The notes under the pieces: model-generated | What the model saw: only the letters and a program-made list of their open reading frames with translations | Databases searched by the model: none | What the model was told of the DNA's origin: nothing | Part shown: in pieces, positions 23,430-33,540 of the stretch | Layout: every line of letters starts with the position of its first letter | Numbering within the stretch: position 1 is the first letter of the stretch | NCBI GenBank assembly: GCA_946902985.2 | Contig: OX336391.1 | Span: forward strand, 71,153,947-71,217,946 | Length of the DNA: 64,000 bases | Direction: 5' to 3' | Origin: Meconema thalassinum | Lineage: Eukaryota; Arthropoda; Insecta; Orthoptera; Tettigoniidae | Translations under genes and position numbers: made by a program

Positions 23430-24900
23430 ACCATTTGCCTCCCATCCCCATCTCTATTTGGAGATAAAGGGGTAGGAGAGCAGACTTCGATCTCAGCATC
23501 CGAAGACGAAGATGGAAGTGGAGCGCTCTCTTATATGGTGAGCGGTTCTCGACAATCTTAACCTGTCACGCCCTTGAAGAAGTGCGAGATAGGTGTCGAG
23601 GGACTTTCTTCCTGTCTGAGGACTCGGTGTCCATCCATGACATATCGCGACTGTTTTTACTTTCATGACCGGCGCCTACGTCTATTCAGGGAAGTAGGTG
23701 GTCCCTTCCCCACAGAAGCCAGTTCTTTGCTAATCATGGCCGTTTCTGCTAACACCGCTCCACTGATGGTAGAGGGAGCGGGATGGCCAGCGGATGGGTG
23801 AACACCCTTATGCGCAAGAGAGGTAGAGAGACAGCGCTGAACCGTTTCTCTCTTCTTCGCCAGAAAATGTTCCTTCCTATAGGGGAGTTCCTCTACACTA
23901 ACGGACTTTGCTTCTGCCGACTTCAATACCTTGAGGGTCAAGGGAGCCGAAGGGCCGGCAGATACAGCTGCCAACCAATCAGCTGGAGGGCGCGTGAGAA
24001 GGCGGCGCACTGTCTCCTTCTTCTCCACTATCTTTATCATATAAGCTGGGCTGGAAGTCGGCAATGTGTTTTTTTTTTTTCAATAGTTTAGGAAGACTTC
24101 TTCACCGACCGTTACGGAGAAGAAGGGGACTTCTTCTGCGATGAAGGTGGTTTAGTTGGTATAAACGGCACCTTCTTTTCCGGGGCCGAAGAAGCTTGTG
24201 AGATCTTCTTCGAGCCGACACACTTTGCTGGTATTGCGAGGGGTGACTTTAGAAGTGCCGAAAATACCGACGTAGAGTGTACCACACTCGGAAATGGAGC
24301 GACAGAGGTGATAGAGGGTGTCATTGTAGTTGGAGACGATACCCCAAATTCAGGGGCATACCTGTTATGGTACCTCTGATATGAAAAGCCTATGAAGAGT
24401 CCTTATTTGTTGAATCTTAGCTTCTTTACAGAAATCGAGGCACTGCATCGATCGCGGAGTGGCTTCCTTGAAGTTCGGACAAATCGGGAGAGGTGTGCAC
24501 CTCTCAACCTCGTGTGTCATCTTGCCAAACTCTCTACACACGCCCTTGGCAGTTCACCTGCCCGAAACATGCCCGAATTTCTGGCATCGATAGCAATGCA
24601 TAGGTGGAGGGATGTACGGTATGTCACCTTCACCAGGTTCGGTACAACATCGCCCTCAAAATGGAGAATAAAACTGTCGGTATCGACGCTGTCCTCTCCA
24701 ATCATTCGGGTGATGCGCCTAATCTTGGTGATATCTCTCTCCCTCAGATCTCGCCACAATTCCACATCGCTATTTAAAATTAGGACACGATGGAATATAA
24801 CCCCACGGATCTCATTCAGCGTTTCGTTTTTGGTATTTCGCTAAATCGCATGCATTCCAGCTAACGTTTTGGTTTACCTCCGGTCAACGGTGTGCCCATT
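23430..24900 (-). pseudogene. LINE ORF1 (gag-like) with CCHC zinc knuckles, broken
   Basis: The frame 24,765-24,517 encodes the RNA-binding core (LWRDLRERDITKIRRITRM, then FEGDVVPNLVKVTYRT), followed near 24,596 by the start of a CCHC knuckle CYRCQKFGHVSG. A frameshift follows and a second knuckle (REFGKMTHEVERC) is visible near 24,545-24,500 in another frame. The rest is Ser/Pro/Lys-rich. In the family this protein binds element RNA in the cytoplasmic particle. Confidence 0.7.
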
Positions 24901-25102
24901 CCGGAGCTTGGAAATCCCGTTAAGATCTCCATTTTCTTTTGTAATGTTCTTGCGATACAGCATCACAGCAGCATAGGCGGATACTAACGTGGCATAAAGA
25001 TTTGGGAAGAATACAAGGGAAGTAAATATCTTCAACCAAGCAAGCAAGGTGAATAGACGTGCAGTGAAGTGTAAGGAAGAATGGGAATCGCTATTCAGCA
25101 GT

Positions 25103-28100
25103 ACCGGGCGGTCATCGGCCGCTGGCAGGCTAGAGTGAAGTGCGATTTCGGTGACGGTAAGGTGATAGCGGGCAACGTCACTGAACAGACGGGGGTTTTG
25201 GCGAAGGGGATGGTAGCGCTGGTTGTGGCGACGCTACTATTAATTGGAGGAGTGGAGTCAAAACCAGGGCCTGGTCAGCTGGGATGGCATGAAATGGAAA
25301 AAATAAGGGAAATTGTAAAGGAAGTGTCACAAAATGACCAGATCCGGGACATTCTTCTTGAGCAATGTAAGGAATTCAAGGAGATGAAGACATGTATAAG
25401 AGAAGAGATGGGAATAGTGACAGAAAGGCTGACCGAGAATAGTAGAGAGATAAAAGACCTAAGAGAAAAGGTGAAGATATTAGAGGTGGAGGTAAATGAA
25501 TTAAGGAAGACCAAGCTGGATGAGAGAAAGAAAAACGTCTTCATTTAAGGAATAAAGGAAGATGGCAAGGAAAGCACCGAGGATCTAACATCCAAGGTGC
25601 TCCGAGTGATTAGTGAAGGCATGCGGATAAACATTGGAGTCTCAGAGATTGACAATGTGACCAGGATATGGCGGGGAAGGGGCACGAGGCCCGTGAAAGT
25701 GTCATTAGTTTCTTCGCTGATGGCTCACAGAATTCTAGCGAACACAAAGAACCTGAAAGGGGAGAGGATATGGGTAAGGAGAGAAATGAGTAAAGAAGAG
25801 GCAAGCGAGCAACGGATCTTGCAGTTTCATTTAAGGAAGGCAAGGAGCTCTGGTCTCAAGGCTTATGTAAAAGTCAATAGACTGGCGGTTAGCGGCAACA
25901 ACTGGGATCGGATTTGGACAGTGGCACAACTCCATGATATGGAGAAGCAACAACAACAGGAGACAGTTAGACCTAACAACCAGGTGGAAGCAGTTGTCGG
26001 TTCATAGGGAAGTGCGGTGATGATTCAACAGAGAGCATCGACCTCCAAGTCCAAAACGGAAGTGGCGCGAGCAGGAACGACTAACGTAAGCGCAAGGAAC
26101 ACCGGAAAAGTGCGTGGTTTGCAGAAAGGTGAGACTGGCAAACAACGAGTTACTAGTCTAAAAAGAACTATGGGGCAAGAAAACCTTGACAGAGCAGTTT
26201 AATGTGGAGAAGGAGGTCATTTCTTCTCCAGGTGGCAGTATACTAGAGCTAGAGAAAGCTAGAGTTACTAGAAGTAAAGCTACCGCCAGCGAAGAGGGTA
26301 GGGGTAAAAAATAACTAAACTGGAATATTGCTAGCGTAAATATAGAGGGTTTTTTAAATAAGAGAGGGAACGATGTAGTTTTGACCCTAATAGAAGATAT
26401 GCAGATTGTAGGATTTGTTGAGAGTTGGCTCCCTGTAGGTTGCGAGGTTAAGATTGATGGCTTCAATATATATACAAAACCTAAGATTAGGAAAGCGCGT
26501 ACCGGTAGGTTCCCGGGGGGAATTGTTGTTTTAATTAAAGAAGAGGTGAGGGAATTATCAGAATTTATTAGTTCAGAACTGGAAGATGTGTGTGGGTAAA
26601 AGCAGATATTAGGGGGAGGGGGAAAGGAACGGTATGTTTCGGCTTTGTCTACAACCCTCCGGAGAATTCCCCGTATGCAAGAGAAAGCTTTTTCGATGAG
26701 TTAGCTATTGAAATAAACAGAATTCAAAATATATATAAGAGGCAGAGATTGTGCTTTTAGGGGACTTCAATGCGAGGGTTGCAGACAGAAAGCCCCTTTA
26801 CAGCAAGGGGGTTGCCGAGGCCGTATGTGGGTATTGGCATAGCAAAGACAAGGAATGTAACAAGAACGGAGAAAAGATTTTGGAACGATGTGGTGCAGAA
26901 GAGCTATATATATTAAATGGTGTCTGTGTGGGGGATGAAGAAGGTAGCCTGACGTATATAACAGAGACTGGAGGAAGTGTAATAGATTTAGCAATATGTT
27001 CCAGAGGAACACTAGCCCTAATTAAGAGGTTAACTGTTGAAGAATGGGGGGAATCACACCACCAACCAATTGTCGTCAACATGTAGGGAGCGGTGACAAA
27101 ATCAAAATCAAAAGGAAACCCCCAAGTTAAAGCTATAGAGAGAAAAGTAAATAGATTCAGATGGAGGGAGGAAATCTGCAGAGAGTTCCAGAACTACTTC
27201 CAGGGAGAAAATTTTGAGCTGATAAAGGTAGGGATAAGTTTAATGATCAGTAATGATGAAATTGAAGGGGTAATACGTATGATTGAGAATGCAATTATGA
27301 TGGCCGGGCGGAAAATGCGCGTGAAGGCTAGGGGAAAATTAGGGAGAATTAAAGGATGGTACGATGAATCTTGTAGAAGGAAGAAAACCGAAGTTATTAG
27401 GGCACTGAAGTTATGCAAGAGAGGAGGGGATGATACGATGAGAGTAGAATTTTGTCGTCTAAGGAAAGAATATAGGGAACTGCTCAGCATAATGAAAGAT
27501 GAATGGCAGGGTAAGGAAGCAACAGCACTAAATAAGGATTCTAAAGCTAACGACTGTAGCAAAGTGTGGAGCAGGATAAATTCTTACTGTAGGGGGAGCA
27601 GAAGTGGTGTGGGGAGCTCTATTAGTGATGAAGTATGGATTGCATATTATGAGAATCTGTTAAATGCTGAAGATAATTGGAGGAAGAGGGATGCGGTTGG
27701 CGTCCCGAGGGGGCTGGAGGCTGCTCTGCCTATGCTGGACCAAGTCATATCGATAGAGGAAATTAAGGAAGTAATAGCAAAAAGTAAAGGAGGGAAGTCA
27801 GGTGCTATTTCGGGGATAACAAATGAATTTTGGCAAGAGTTGAGTAACAATAGGTTCTTGATGGACAGCTTGGTAAAAATCTTTAACAAAATCTTTCAAG
27901 GAGGTAGATTTCCGAAGGCGTGGCAGGAGGGGATAATTTTTCCAATATATAAGAAGCGTGGGGACAAACTAGACCCAGGCAACTATAGAGGCATAACTTT
28001 GCTTGATAATTTGAGCAAAATGTACACCGGGGTCTTATCCAAGCGTTTAATAGCATGGGCAGAGGGCTGTTCGGTGTTCTCGAGACTCCAGACAGGGTTC

Positions 28101-29015
28101 AGAAAAGGGATGAGGTCCAGTGACAATATAATGGTGGTTAAAACGGTGATGGACAAGTACATAAGAAGGAAAAGAGGTAAGCTGTATATCACAGCTATTG
28201 ATTTGGAGAAGGCGTTTGATTCAGTGAGCAGGGGAGCTGTCATGGCTAAACTGGGAAAAATCGGGGTGTCACATAAAATGATACGAGCAATTGAGAATAT
28301 GTATTCCAAAGTGAAATGTGCAATTAAAACTAAAGATGATGTAATTGTAGGAGAGATAACGTCTAATATAGGATTAAAACAGGGATGCAAATTATCCCCG
28401 GTGCTATTTTTGCTATTTATCAACGATATTTTCGATTCAAAGGGCTTTGAGCAACGATCCAACCCTTGGTTGGACAATTATGATATCCCGGGCCTAGCTT
28501 TTGCTGATGACATCCTTCTGCTTGCTCTAACACCCTATAATATGCAATATAGTATTGACGAGATTGTGAGATACTGTGAGGACTGGAACTTAAAAATTAA
28601 CCCGAGTAAGACCAAAGTTATGGTCTGCAAAAAGGGAGTTAAACTGGCTAAGAATGAAAAGTGGGTCATGTATGGGTCACAGTTAGAGACGGTGAAAAAA
28701 CTTGAGTATCTAGGTACGATAATGGCGAGTAATGGTAAATGGACCGAACAAATTAAAAGGGCAAAATCGAAAGGGCTAGCGGCATTGGCGAATGTTAAAG
28801 TGTTAGAGCGTAGGTTACCGAATCTTGACTACAAAGTGTATAAGAATGTGTTCAACGCACTTATCGTTTCAAGAGCACTCTATAGAGTGGAAGTATGGGG
28901 TTTAGAGGAAGGAACGAAAACCCTGGACAGTATTGTAAGTAGGTTTGCCAAGATAATTTTGGGGCTACCTAGTTGCACGGCGAATTGTGGAGCGAGAATG
29001 TTGTGTGAGGACCGT
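25103..29015 (+). mobile_element. LINE copy A of a head-to-tail dimer (CR1/L2-like)
   Basis: This copy has ORF1 (about 25,108-26,305, interrupted by TAA at 25,546, a stop near 26,005 and a +1 A near 26,160), an endonuclease with a deletion/frameshift near 26,588 and a stop at 27,084, and a long open RT frame (27,093 onward). It ends at LCED near 29,012 and passes directly into copy B. Copies A and B share about 3.9 kb at what looks like 97-98% identity by eye, with lesions private to each. The RT motifs (NYRGITLL, DLEKAFDSV, GLKQGCKLSP, FADDILLL, YLGTIM) suggest a CR1/L2-related clade. The 2A-like motif here is mutated (VESKPGP). Confidence 0.85.
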
Positions 29016-29294
29016 GCGGTCATCGGCCGCTGGCAGGCTAGAGTGAAGTGTGATTTCGGTGTCGGGAAGGTGATAGCGGGCAACGTCACTGAACAGATGG
29101 GGGTTTTGGCGATGGGGATGGTAGCGCTGGTTGTGGCAACGCTACTATTAATTGGAGGAGTGGAGTCAAACCCAGGGCCTGGTCAGCTGGGATGGCAAGA
29201 AATGGAAAAAATAAGGGAAATTGTAAAGGAATGTCACAAAATGACCAGATCCGGGACATTCTTCGTGAGCAATGTAGGGAATGCAAGGAGATGA
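27093..29294 (+). CDS. LINE ORF2 C-terminal part: reverse transcriptase, fused across the dimer junction
   Basis: A 733-codon open frame covers the linker after the endonuclease (residues 1-190) and a complete RT: EGIIFPIYKKRGDK, NYRGITLLD, motif A DLEKAFDSV, motif B GLKQGCKLSPVLF, the catalytic FADDILLLA, and thumb motifs KINPSKTKVMV, LEYLGTIM and RALYRVEVWG. At about 29,012 the frame runs without interruption into the 5' leader of copy B, adding IGRWQARVKCDF, a hydrophobic segment VALVVATLLLIGG and the 2A-like VESNPGP. The tail after LCED is therefore a chimera created by the tandem junction. RT residues look intact, but the endonuclease upstream is broken, so retrotransposition by this copy is unlikely. 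Confidence 0.85.
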   Translation: MTKSKSKGNPQVKAIERKVNRFRWREEICREFQNYFQGENFELIKVGISLMISNDEIEGVIRMIENAIMMAGRKMRVKARGKLGRIKGWYDESCRRKKTEVIRALKLCKRGGDDTMRVEFCRLRKEYRELLSIMKDEWQGKEATALNKDSKANDCSKVWSRINSYCRGSRSGVGSSISDEVWIAYYENLLNAEDNWRKRDAVGVPRGLEAALPMLDQVISIEEIKEVIAKSKGGKSGAISGITNEFWQELSNNRFLMDSLVKIFNKIFQGGRFPKAWQEGIIFPIYKKRGDKLDPGNYRGITLLDNLSKMYTGVLSKRLIAWAEGCSVFSRLQTGFRKGMRSSDNIMVVKTVMDKYIRRKRGKLYITAIDLEKAFDSVSRGAVMAKLGKIGVSHKMIRAIENMYSKVKCAIKTKDDVIVGEITSNIGLKQGCKLSPVLFLLFINDIFDSKGFEQRSNPWLDNYDIPGLAFADDILLLALTPYNMQYSIDEIVRYCEDWNLKINPSKTKVMVCKKGVKLAKNEKWVMYGSQLETVKKLEYLGTIMASNGKWTEQIKRAKSKGLAALANVKVLERRLPNLDYKVYKNVFNALIVSRALYRVEVWGLEEGTKTLDSIVSRFAKIILGLPSCTANCGARMLCEDRAVIGRWQARVKCDFGVGKVIAGNVTEQMGVLAMGMVALVVATLLLIGGVESNPGPGQLGWQEMEKIREIVKECHKMTRSGTFFVSNVGNARR

Positions 29295-30220
29295 AGACAT
29301 GTATGAGAGAAGAGATGGGAATAGTGACAGAAAGGCTGACCGAGAATAGTAGAGAGATAAAAGACCTAAGAGAAAAGGTGAAGATATTAGAGGTGGAGGT
29401 AAATGAATTAAGGAAGACCAAGCTGGATGAGAGAAAGAAAAACGTCTTCATTTACGGAATGAAGGAAGATGCCAAGGAAAGCACCGAGGATCTAACATCC
29501 AAGGTGCTCCGAGTGATTAGTGAAGGCATGCGGATAAACATTGGAATCTCAGAGATTGACAATGTGACCAGGATATGGCGGGGAAGGGGCACGAGGCCCG
29601 TGAAAGTGTCATTAGTTTCTTCGCTGATGGCTCACAGAATTCTGGCGATCACAAAGAACCTGAAAGGGGAGAGGATATGGGTAAGGAGAGAAATGAGTAA
29701 AGAAGAGGCAAGCGAGCAACGGACCTTGCAGTTTCATTTAAGGAAGACAAGGAGCTCTGGTCTCAAGGCTTATGTAAAAGGCAATAGACTGGCGGTTAGC
29801 GGCAACAACTGGGATCGGATTTGGACAGTGGCACAACTCCTTGATATGGAGAAGCAACAACAACAGGAGACAGTTAGACCTAACAACCAGGTGGAAGCAG
29901 TTGTCGGTTCAGAGGGAAGTGCGGTGATGATTCAACAGAGAGCATCGACCTCCAAGTCCAACACGGAAGTGGCGCGAGCAGGAATGACTAACGTCAGCGC
30001 CAGGAACACCGGACAAGTGCGTGGTTTGCAGAAAGGTGAGACTGGCAAACAACGAGTTACTAGTCTAAAAGAACAATGGGGCAAGAAAACCTTGACAGAG
30101 CAGTTTAATGTGGAGAAGGAGGTCATTTCTTCTCCAGGTGGCAGTATACTAGAGCTAGAGAAAGCTAGAGTTACTAGAAGTAAAGCTACCGCCAGCGAAG
30201 AGGGTAGGGGTAAAAAATAA
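29192..30220 (+). CDS. LINE ORF1, coiled-coil RNA-binding-like protein
   Basis: This 342-codon frame has a coiled-coil segment with heptad character (about residues 25-85, LTENSREIKDLREKVKILEV), a central folded part (KVLRVISEGMRINIG, NVTRIWRGRG, LMAHRILAITKNLKGERIWVRREMS) that resembles the RRM-like/C-terminal arrangement of L1-type ORF1 proteins, then a polar Gln/Lys-rich tail ending RGKK. Such proteins form trimers that coat element RNA. The first ~15 residues are out of frame relative to copy A because of a one-base deletion, so the real start lies in the leader that carries the 2A-like motif. The stop TAA (30,218-30,220) is followed in the same frame by ORF2. Confidence 0.8.
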   Translation: MARNGKNKGNCKGMSQNDQIRDILREQCRECKEMKTCMREEMGIVTERLTENSREIKDLREKVKILEVEVNELRKTKLDERKKNVFIYGMKEDAKESTEDLTSKVLRVISEGMRINIGISEIDNVTRIWRGRGTRPVKVSLVSSLMAHRILAITKNLKGERIWVRREMSKEEASEQRTLQFHLRKTRSSGLKAYVKGNRLAVSGNNWDRIWTVAQLLDMEKQQQQETVRPNNQVEAVVGSEGSAVMIQQRASTSKSNTEVARAGMTNVSARNTGQVRGLQKGETGKQRVTSLKEQWGKKTLTEQFNVEKEVISSPGGSILELEKARVTRSKATASEEGRGKK

Positions 30221-31534
30221 CTAAACTGGAATATTGCTAGCGTAAATATAGAGGGTTTTTTAAATAAGAGAGGGAACGATGTAGTTTTGACCCTAATAGA
30301 AGATATGCAGATTGTAGGATTTGTTGAGAGTTGGCTCCCTGTAGGTTGCGAGGTTAAGATTGATGGCTTCAATATATATACAAAACCTAAGCTTAGGAGA
30401 GCGCGTACCGGTATGTTCCCGGGGGGAATTGTTGTTTTAATTAAAGAAGAGGTGAGGGAATTATCAGAATTTATTAGTTCAGAACTGGAAGAAGTAGTGT
30501 GGGTAAAAGCAGATATTAGGGGGAGGGGGAAAGGAACGGTATGTTTCGGCTTTGTCTACAACCCTCCGGAGAATTCCCCGTATGCAAGAGAAAGCTTTTT
30601 CGATGAGTTAGCTATTGAAATAAACAGAATTCAAAATATATATGAAGAGGCAGAGATTGTGCTTTTAGGGGACTTCAATGCGAGGGTTGCAGACAGAAAG
30701 CCCCTTTACAGCAAGGGGGTTGCCGAGGCCGTATGTGGGGATAGGCATAGCAAAGACAAGGAATGTAACAAGAACGGAGAAAAGATTTTGGAACGATGTG
30801 GTGCAGAAGAGCTATATATATTAAATGGTGTATGTGTGGGGGATGAAGAAGGTAGCCTGACGTATATAACAGAGACTGGAGGAAGTGTAATAGATTTAAC
30901 AATATGTTCCAGAGGAGCACTAGCCCTAATTAAGAGGTTCACTGTTGAAGAATGGGCGGAATCACACCACCTACCAATTGTCGTCAACATGCAGGGAGCG
31001 GTGACAAAATCAAAATCAAAAGGGAACCCCCAATTTAAAGCTATAGAGAGAAAAGTAAATAGATTCAGATGGAGGGAGGAAATCTGCAGAGAGTTCCAGA
31101 ACTACTTCCAGGGAGAAAATTTTGAGCTGATAAAGGTAGGGATAAGTTTAATGATCAGTAATGATGAAATTGAAGGGGTAATACGTATGATTGAGATTAC
31201 AATTATGATGGCCGGGCGGAAAATGCGCGTGAAGGCTAGGGGAAAATTAGGGAGAATTAAAGGATGGTACGATGAATCTTGTAGAAGGAAGAAACCGGAA
31301 GTTATTAGGGCACTGAAGTTATACAAGAGAGGAGGGGATGATACGATGAGAGTAGAATTTTGTCGTCTAAGGAAAGAATATAGGGAACTGCTCAGCAAAA
31401 TGAAAGATGAATGGCAGGGTAAGGAAGCAACAGCACTAAATAAGGATTCTAAAGCTAACGACTGTAGCAAAGTGTGGAGCAGGATAAATTCTTACTGTAG
31501 GGGGAGCAGAAGTGGTGGGGGGGAGCTCTATTAG
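30221..31534 (+). CDS. LINE ORF2 N-terminal part: APE-type endonuclease and linker
   Basis: Directly after the ORF1 TAA and in the same frame the sequence reads LNWNIASVNIEGF, the first (Asn) motif of an APE endonuclease. It is followed by VGFVESW (catalytic Glu), FPGGIVVLIKEEV, VYNPPENSP, LLGDFNAR (Asp/Asn motif), GGSVIDLTICS and ESHHLPIVV (catalytic His). The domain therefore looks complete. No ATG occurs before the first motif; the nearest in-frame ATG is about 80 bases in, at 30,305. The linker (KGWYDESCRRKK) follows and the frame ends at 31,534 because of the G-run frameshift at about 31,517. Confidence 0.8.
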   Translation, partial: LNWNIASVNIEGFLNKRGNDVVLTLIEDMQIVGFVESWLPVGCEVKIDGFNIYTKPKLRRARTGMFPGGIVVLIKEEVRELSEFISSELEEVVWVKADIRGRGKGTVCFGFVYNPPENSPYARESFFDELAIEINRIQNIYEEAEIVLLGDFNARVADRKPLYSKGVAEAVCGDRHSKDKECNKNGEKILERCGAEELYILNGVCVGDEEGSLTYITETGGSVIDLTICSRGALALIKRFTVEEWAESHHLPIVVNMQGAVTKSKSKGNPQFKAIERKVNRFRWREEICREFQNYFQGENFELIKVGISLMISNDEIEGVIRMIEITIMMAGRKMRVKARGKLGRIKGWYDESCRRKKPEVIRALKLYKRGGDDTMRVEFCRLRKEYRELLSKMKDEWQGKEATALNKDSKANDCSKVWSRINSYCRGSRSGGGELY

Positions 31535-32877
31535 TGATGAAGTATGGATTGCATATTATGAGAATCTGTTAAATGCTGAAGATAATTTGAGGAAGAGGGA
31601 TGAGTTTGGCGTCCCGAGGGGGCTGGAGGCCGCTCTGCCTATGCTGGACCAAGTCATATCGATAGAGGAAATTAAGGAAGTAATAGCAAAAGGTAAAGGA
31701 GGGAAGTCAGGTGCTATTTCGGGGATAACAAATGAATTTCGGCAAGAGTTGAGTAACAATAGGTTCATGAAGGACAGCTTGGTAAAAATCTTTAACAAAA
31801 TCTTTGAAGGAGGTAGATTTCCGAGGGCGTGGCAGGAGGGGATAATTTTTCCAATATATAAGAAGCGTGGGGACAAACTAGACCCAGGCAACTATAGGGG
31901 CATAACTTTGCTTGATAATTTGAGCAAAATGTACACCGGGGTCTTATCCAAGCGTTTAATAGCATGGGCAGAGGGCTGTTCGGTGTTCTCGAGACTCCAG
32001 ACAGGGTTCAGAAAAGGGATGAGGTGCAGTGACAATATAATGGTGGTTAAAACGGTGATGGACAAGTACATAAGAAGGAACAGAGGTAAGCTGTATATCA
32101 CAGCTATTGATTTGGAGAAGGCGTTTGATTCAGTGAGCAGGGGAGCTGTCATGGCTAAACTGGGAAAAATCGGGATGTCACATAAAATGATACGAGCAGT
32201 TGAGAATATGTATTCCGAAGTGAAATGTGCAATTAAAACTAAAGATGATGTAATTTTAGGAGAGATAACGTCTAATATAGGATTAAAACAGGGATGCAAA
32301 TTATCCCCGGTGCTATTTTTGCTATTTATCAACGATATTTTCGATTCAAAGGGCTTTGAGCAACGGTCCAACCCTTGCTTGGACAATTATGATATCCCGG
32401 GCCTAGCTTTTCCTGATGACATCCTTCTGCTTGCTCTAACACCCTGTAATATGCAATATAGTATTGACGAGATTGTGAGATACTGTGAGGATTGGAACTT
32501 AAAAATTAACCCGAGTAAGACCAAAGTTATGGTCTGCAAAAAGGGAGTTAAACTGGCTAAGAATGAAAATTGGGTCATGTATGGGTCACAGTTAGAGACG
32601 GTGAAAAAACTTAGGGACGATAATGGCGAGTAATGGTAAATGGACCGAACAAATTAAAGGGGCAAAATCGAAAGGGCTAGCGGCATTGGCGATTGTTAAA
32701 GTGTTAGAGCGTAGGTTACCGAATCTTGACTACAAAGTGTATAAGAATGTGTTCAACGCACTCATCGTTTCAAGAGCACTCTATGGAGTGGAAGTATGGG
32801 GTTTAGAGGAAGGAACGAAAACCCTGGACAGTATTGTAAGTAAGTTTGCCAAGATAATTTTGGGGCTACCTAATTGA
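31512..32877 (+). pseudogene. LINE reverse transcriptase of copy B, frameshifted
   Basis: RT motifs match copy A almost residue for residue (NYRGITLLD, DLEKAFDSV, GLKQGCKLSP). The catalytic box reads FPDD instead of FADD, which should block catalysis by established RT knowledge. The frame ends at 32,633 because of the 8-base deletion and resumes in another frame at 32,623 (MASNGKWTEQ to IILGLPN) until a stop at 32,875. Confidence 0.85.
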
Positions 32878-32977
32878 ACGGCGAATTGTGGAGAGAGAAT
32901 GTTGTGTGAGGATGTAAGCATTAGACAACATATCATAAAAAGGTCATAAAGTCTTGGATTCGTTTAAATGCAGTTTT

Positions 32978-33300
32978 TTTTTTGTCGTGTGGCCTCCTGA
33001 GGGCGAGTGCAGGTCTTTCTAGTCGACGCCCGTGGGCGACCTGCGCGTCAGGATGAGAGATGGAATGGATGAAGATGAATGAAACTGGGCAAGGATGTGG
33101 AAGGAAGCGGCCGTGGCCTGTCAGAAGGTACCGTCCCAGCATTTGCCTGAAGAACACTGTGTCCACATTTATGATTAAGAAAGAACTTTGTGCAGTCTCC
33201 ATCAGAAAAGTTGCCCAGTGATATTGTGAATGAAGATAACTACTGCAAAGCATTATTAAGTTTTGAAATAACGAGGAAGCTATGAAATGCCGAATGAACA
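32978..33300. repeat. Dispersed repeat fragment with T-run start and GC-rich core
   Basis: After a run of nine T, a GC-rich segment (GTGGCCTCCTGAGGGCGAG, then CGACGCCCGTGGGCGACC) and an AAGGAAGCGGCCGTGGCC / CCCAGCATTTGCCTG segment follow. These blocks resemble highly repeated sequence I recall from orthopteroid genomes. That is a memory-based call. The fragment replaces the 3' end of LINE copy B. Confidence 0.5.
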
Positions 33301-33413
33301 TTTGGTTTAATTATCTAACGCCATACTGTACATTTATATTATCTATGTGTTTATTGTCTGTATGTCACGATATGACTCTCTGAGATAAGTGACAATTAAC
33401 AAGTAGATTTGGT

Positions 33414-33440
33414 TAAAATAAAATAAAATAAAATAAAAAT
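33414..33440. repeat. (AAAAT)n microsatellite
   Basis: About five AAAAT units occur just before the 30-bp minisatellite. It may be the tail of a retroelement. Confidence 0.8.
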
Positions 33441-33540
33441 ATATTTAGACATGAATGACAGAGTAGTTTCGAAGAAATTCACAACAATCTTATAAGGCTA
33501 GAAGTATTACAGTCTCTACGGAATGTGAGTAATTCTTGAA

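Larger units (their letters stand above)
20000..24950 (-). mobile_element. I/Jockey-like LINE with gag, endonuclease, RT and RNase H, decayed
   Basis: Read on the minus strand, domains follow in standard order: gag-like ORF1 (about 24,900-23,400), APE endonuclease (about 23,340-22,700, GDFDAHN motif), RT (about 22,400-21,300, YVDD box) and RNase H (about 21,000-20,390), then a C-terminal PLVC..GV-type knuckle remnant (about 20,300). RT followed by RNase H is characteristic of the I superfamily and some Jockey relatives. Every domain is split by frameshifts and stops, so the copy is dead. CpG is relatively high across it. The 3' end lies in AT-rich DNA near 20,000 and no clear tail or TSD was found. 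Confidence 0.85.
29016..32945 (+). mobile_element. LINE copy B of the head-to-tail dimer
   Basis: Copy B begins with the GCGGTCATCGGCCGCTGGC block (29,017, matching 25,109) and keeps ORF1 and endonuclease open. Its RT is damaged by an expanded G run near 31,517 (+1), an Ala-to-Pro change in the catalytic box (FPDD) and an 8-base deletion near 32,612. After LCED it continues as VSIRQHIIKR, probably the true downstream protein, then stops being recognisable near 32,975 at a T run followed by another repeat. A one-base deletion near 29,231 separates the 2A leader from ORF1. Confidence 0.85.

Noticed and set aside
27194..28477. Minus-strand ORFs of 80-164 codons across the LINE dimer
   Set aside because: Antisense shadows of the RT and endonuclease frames. 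They recur identically in both copies and have no motifs.
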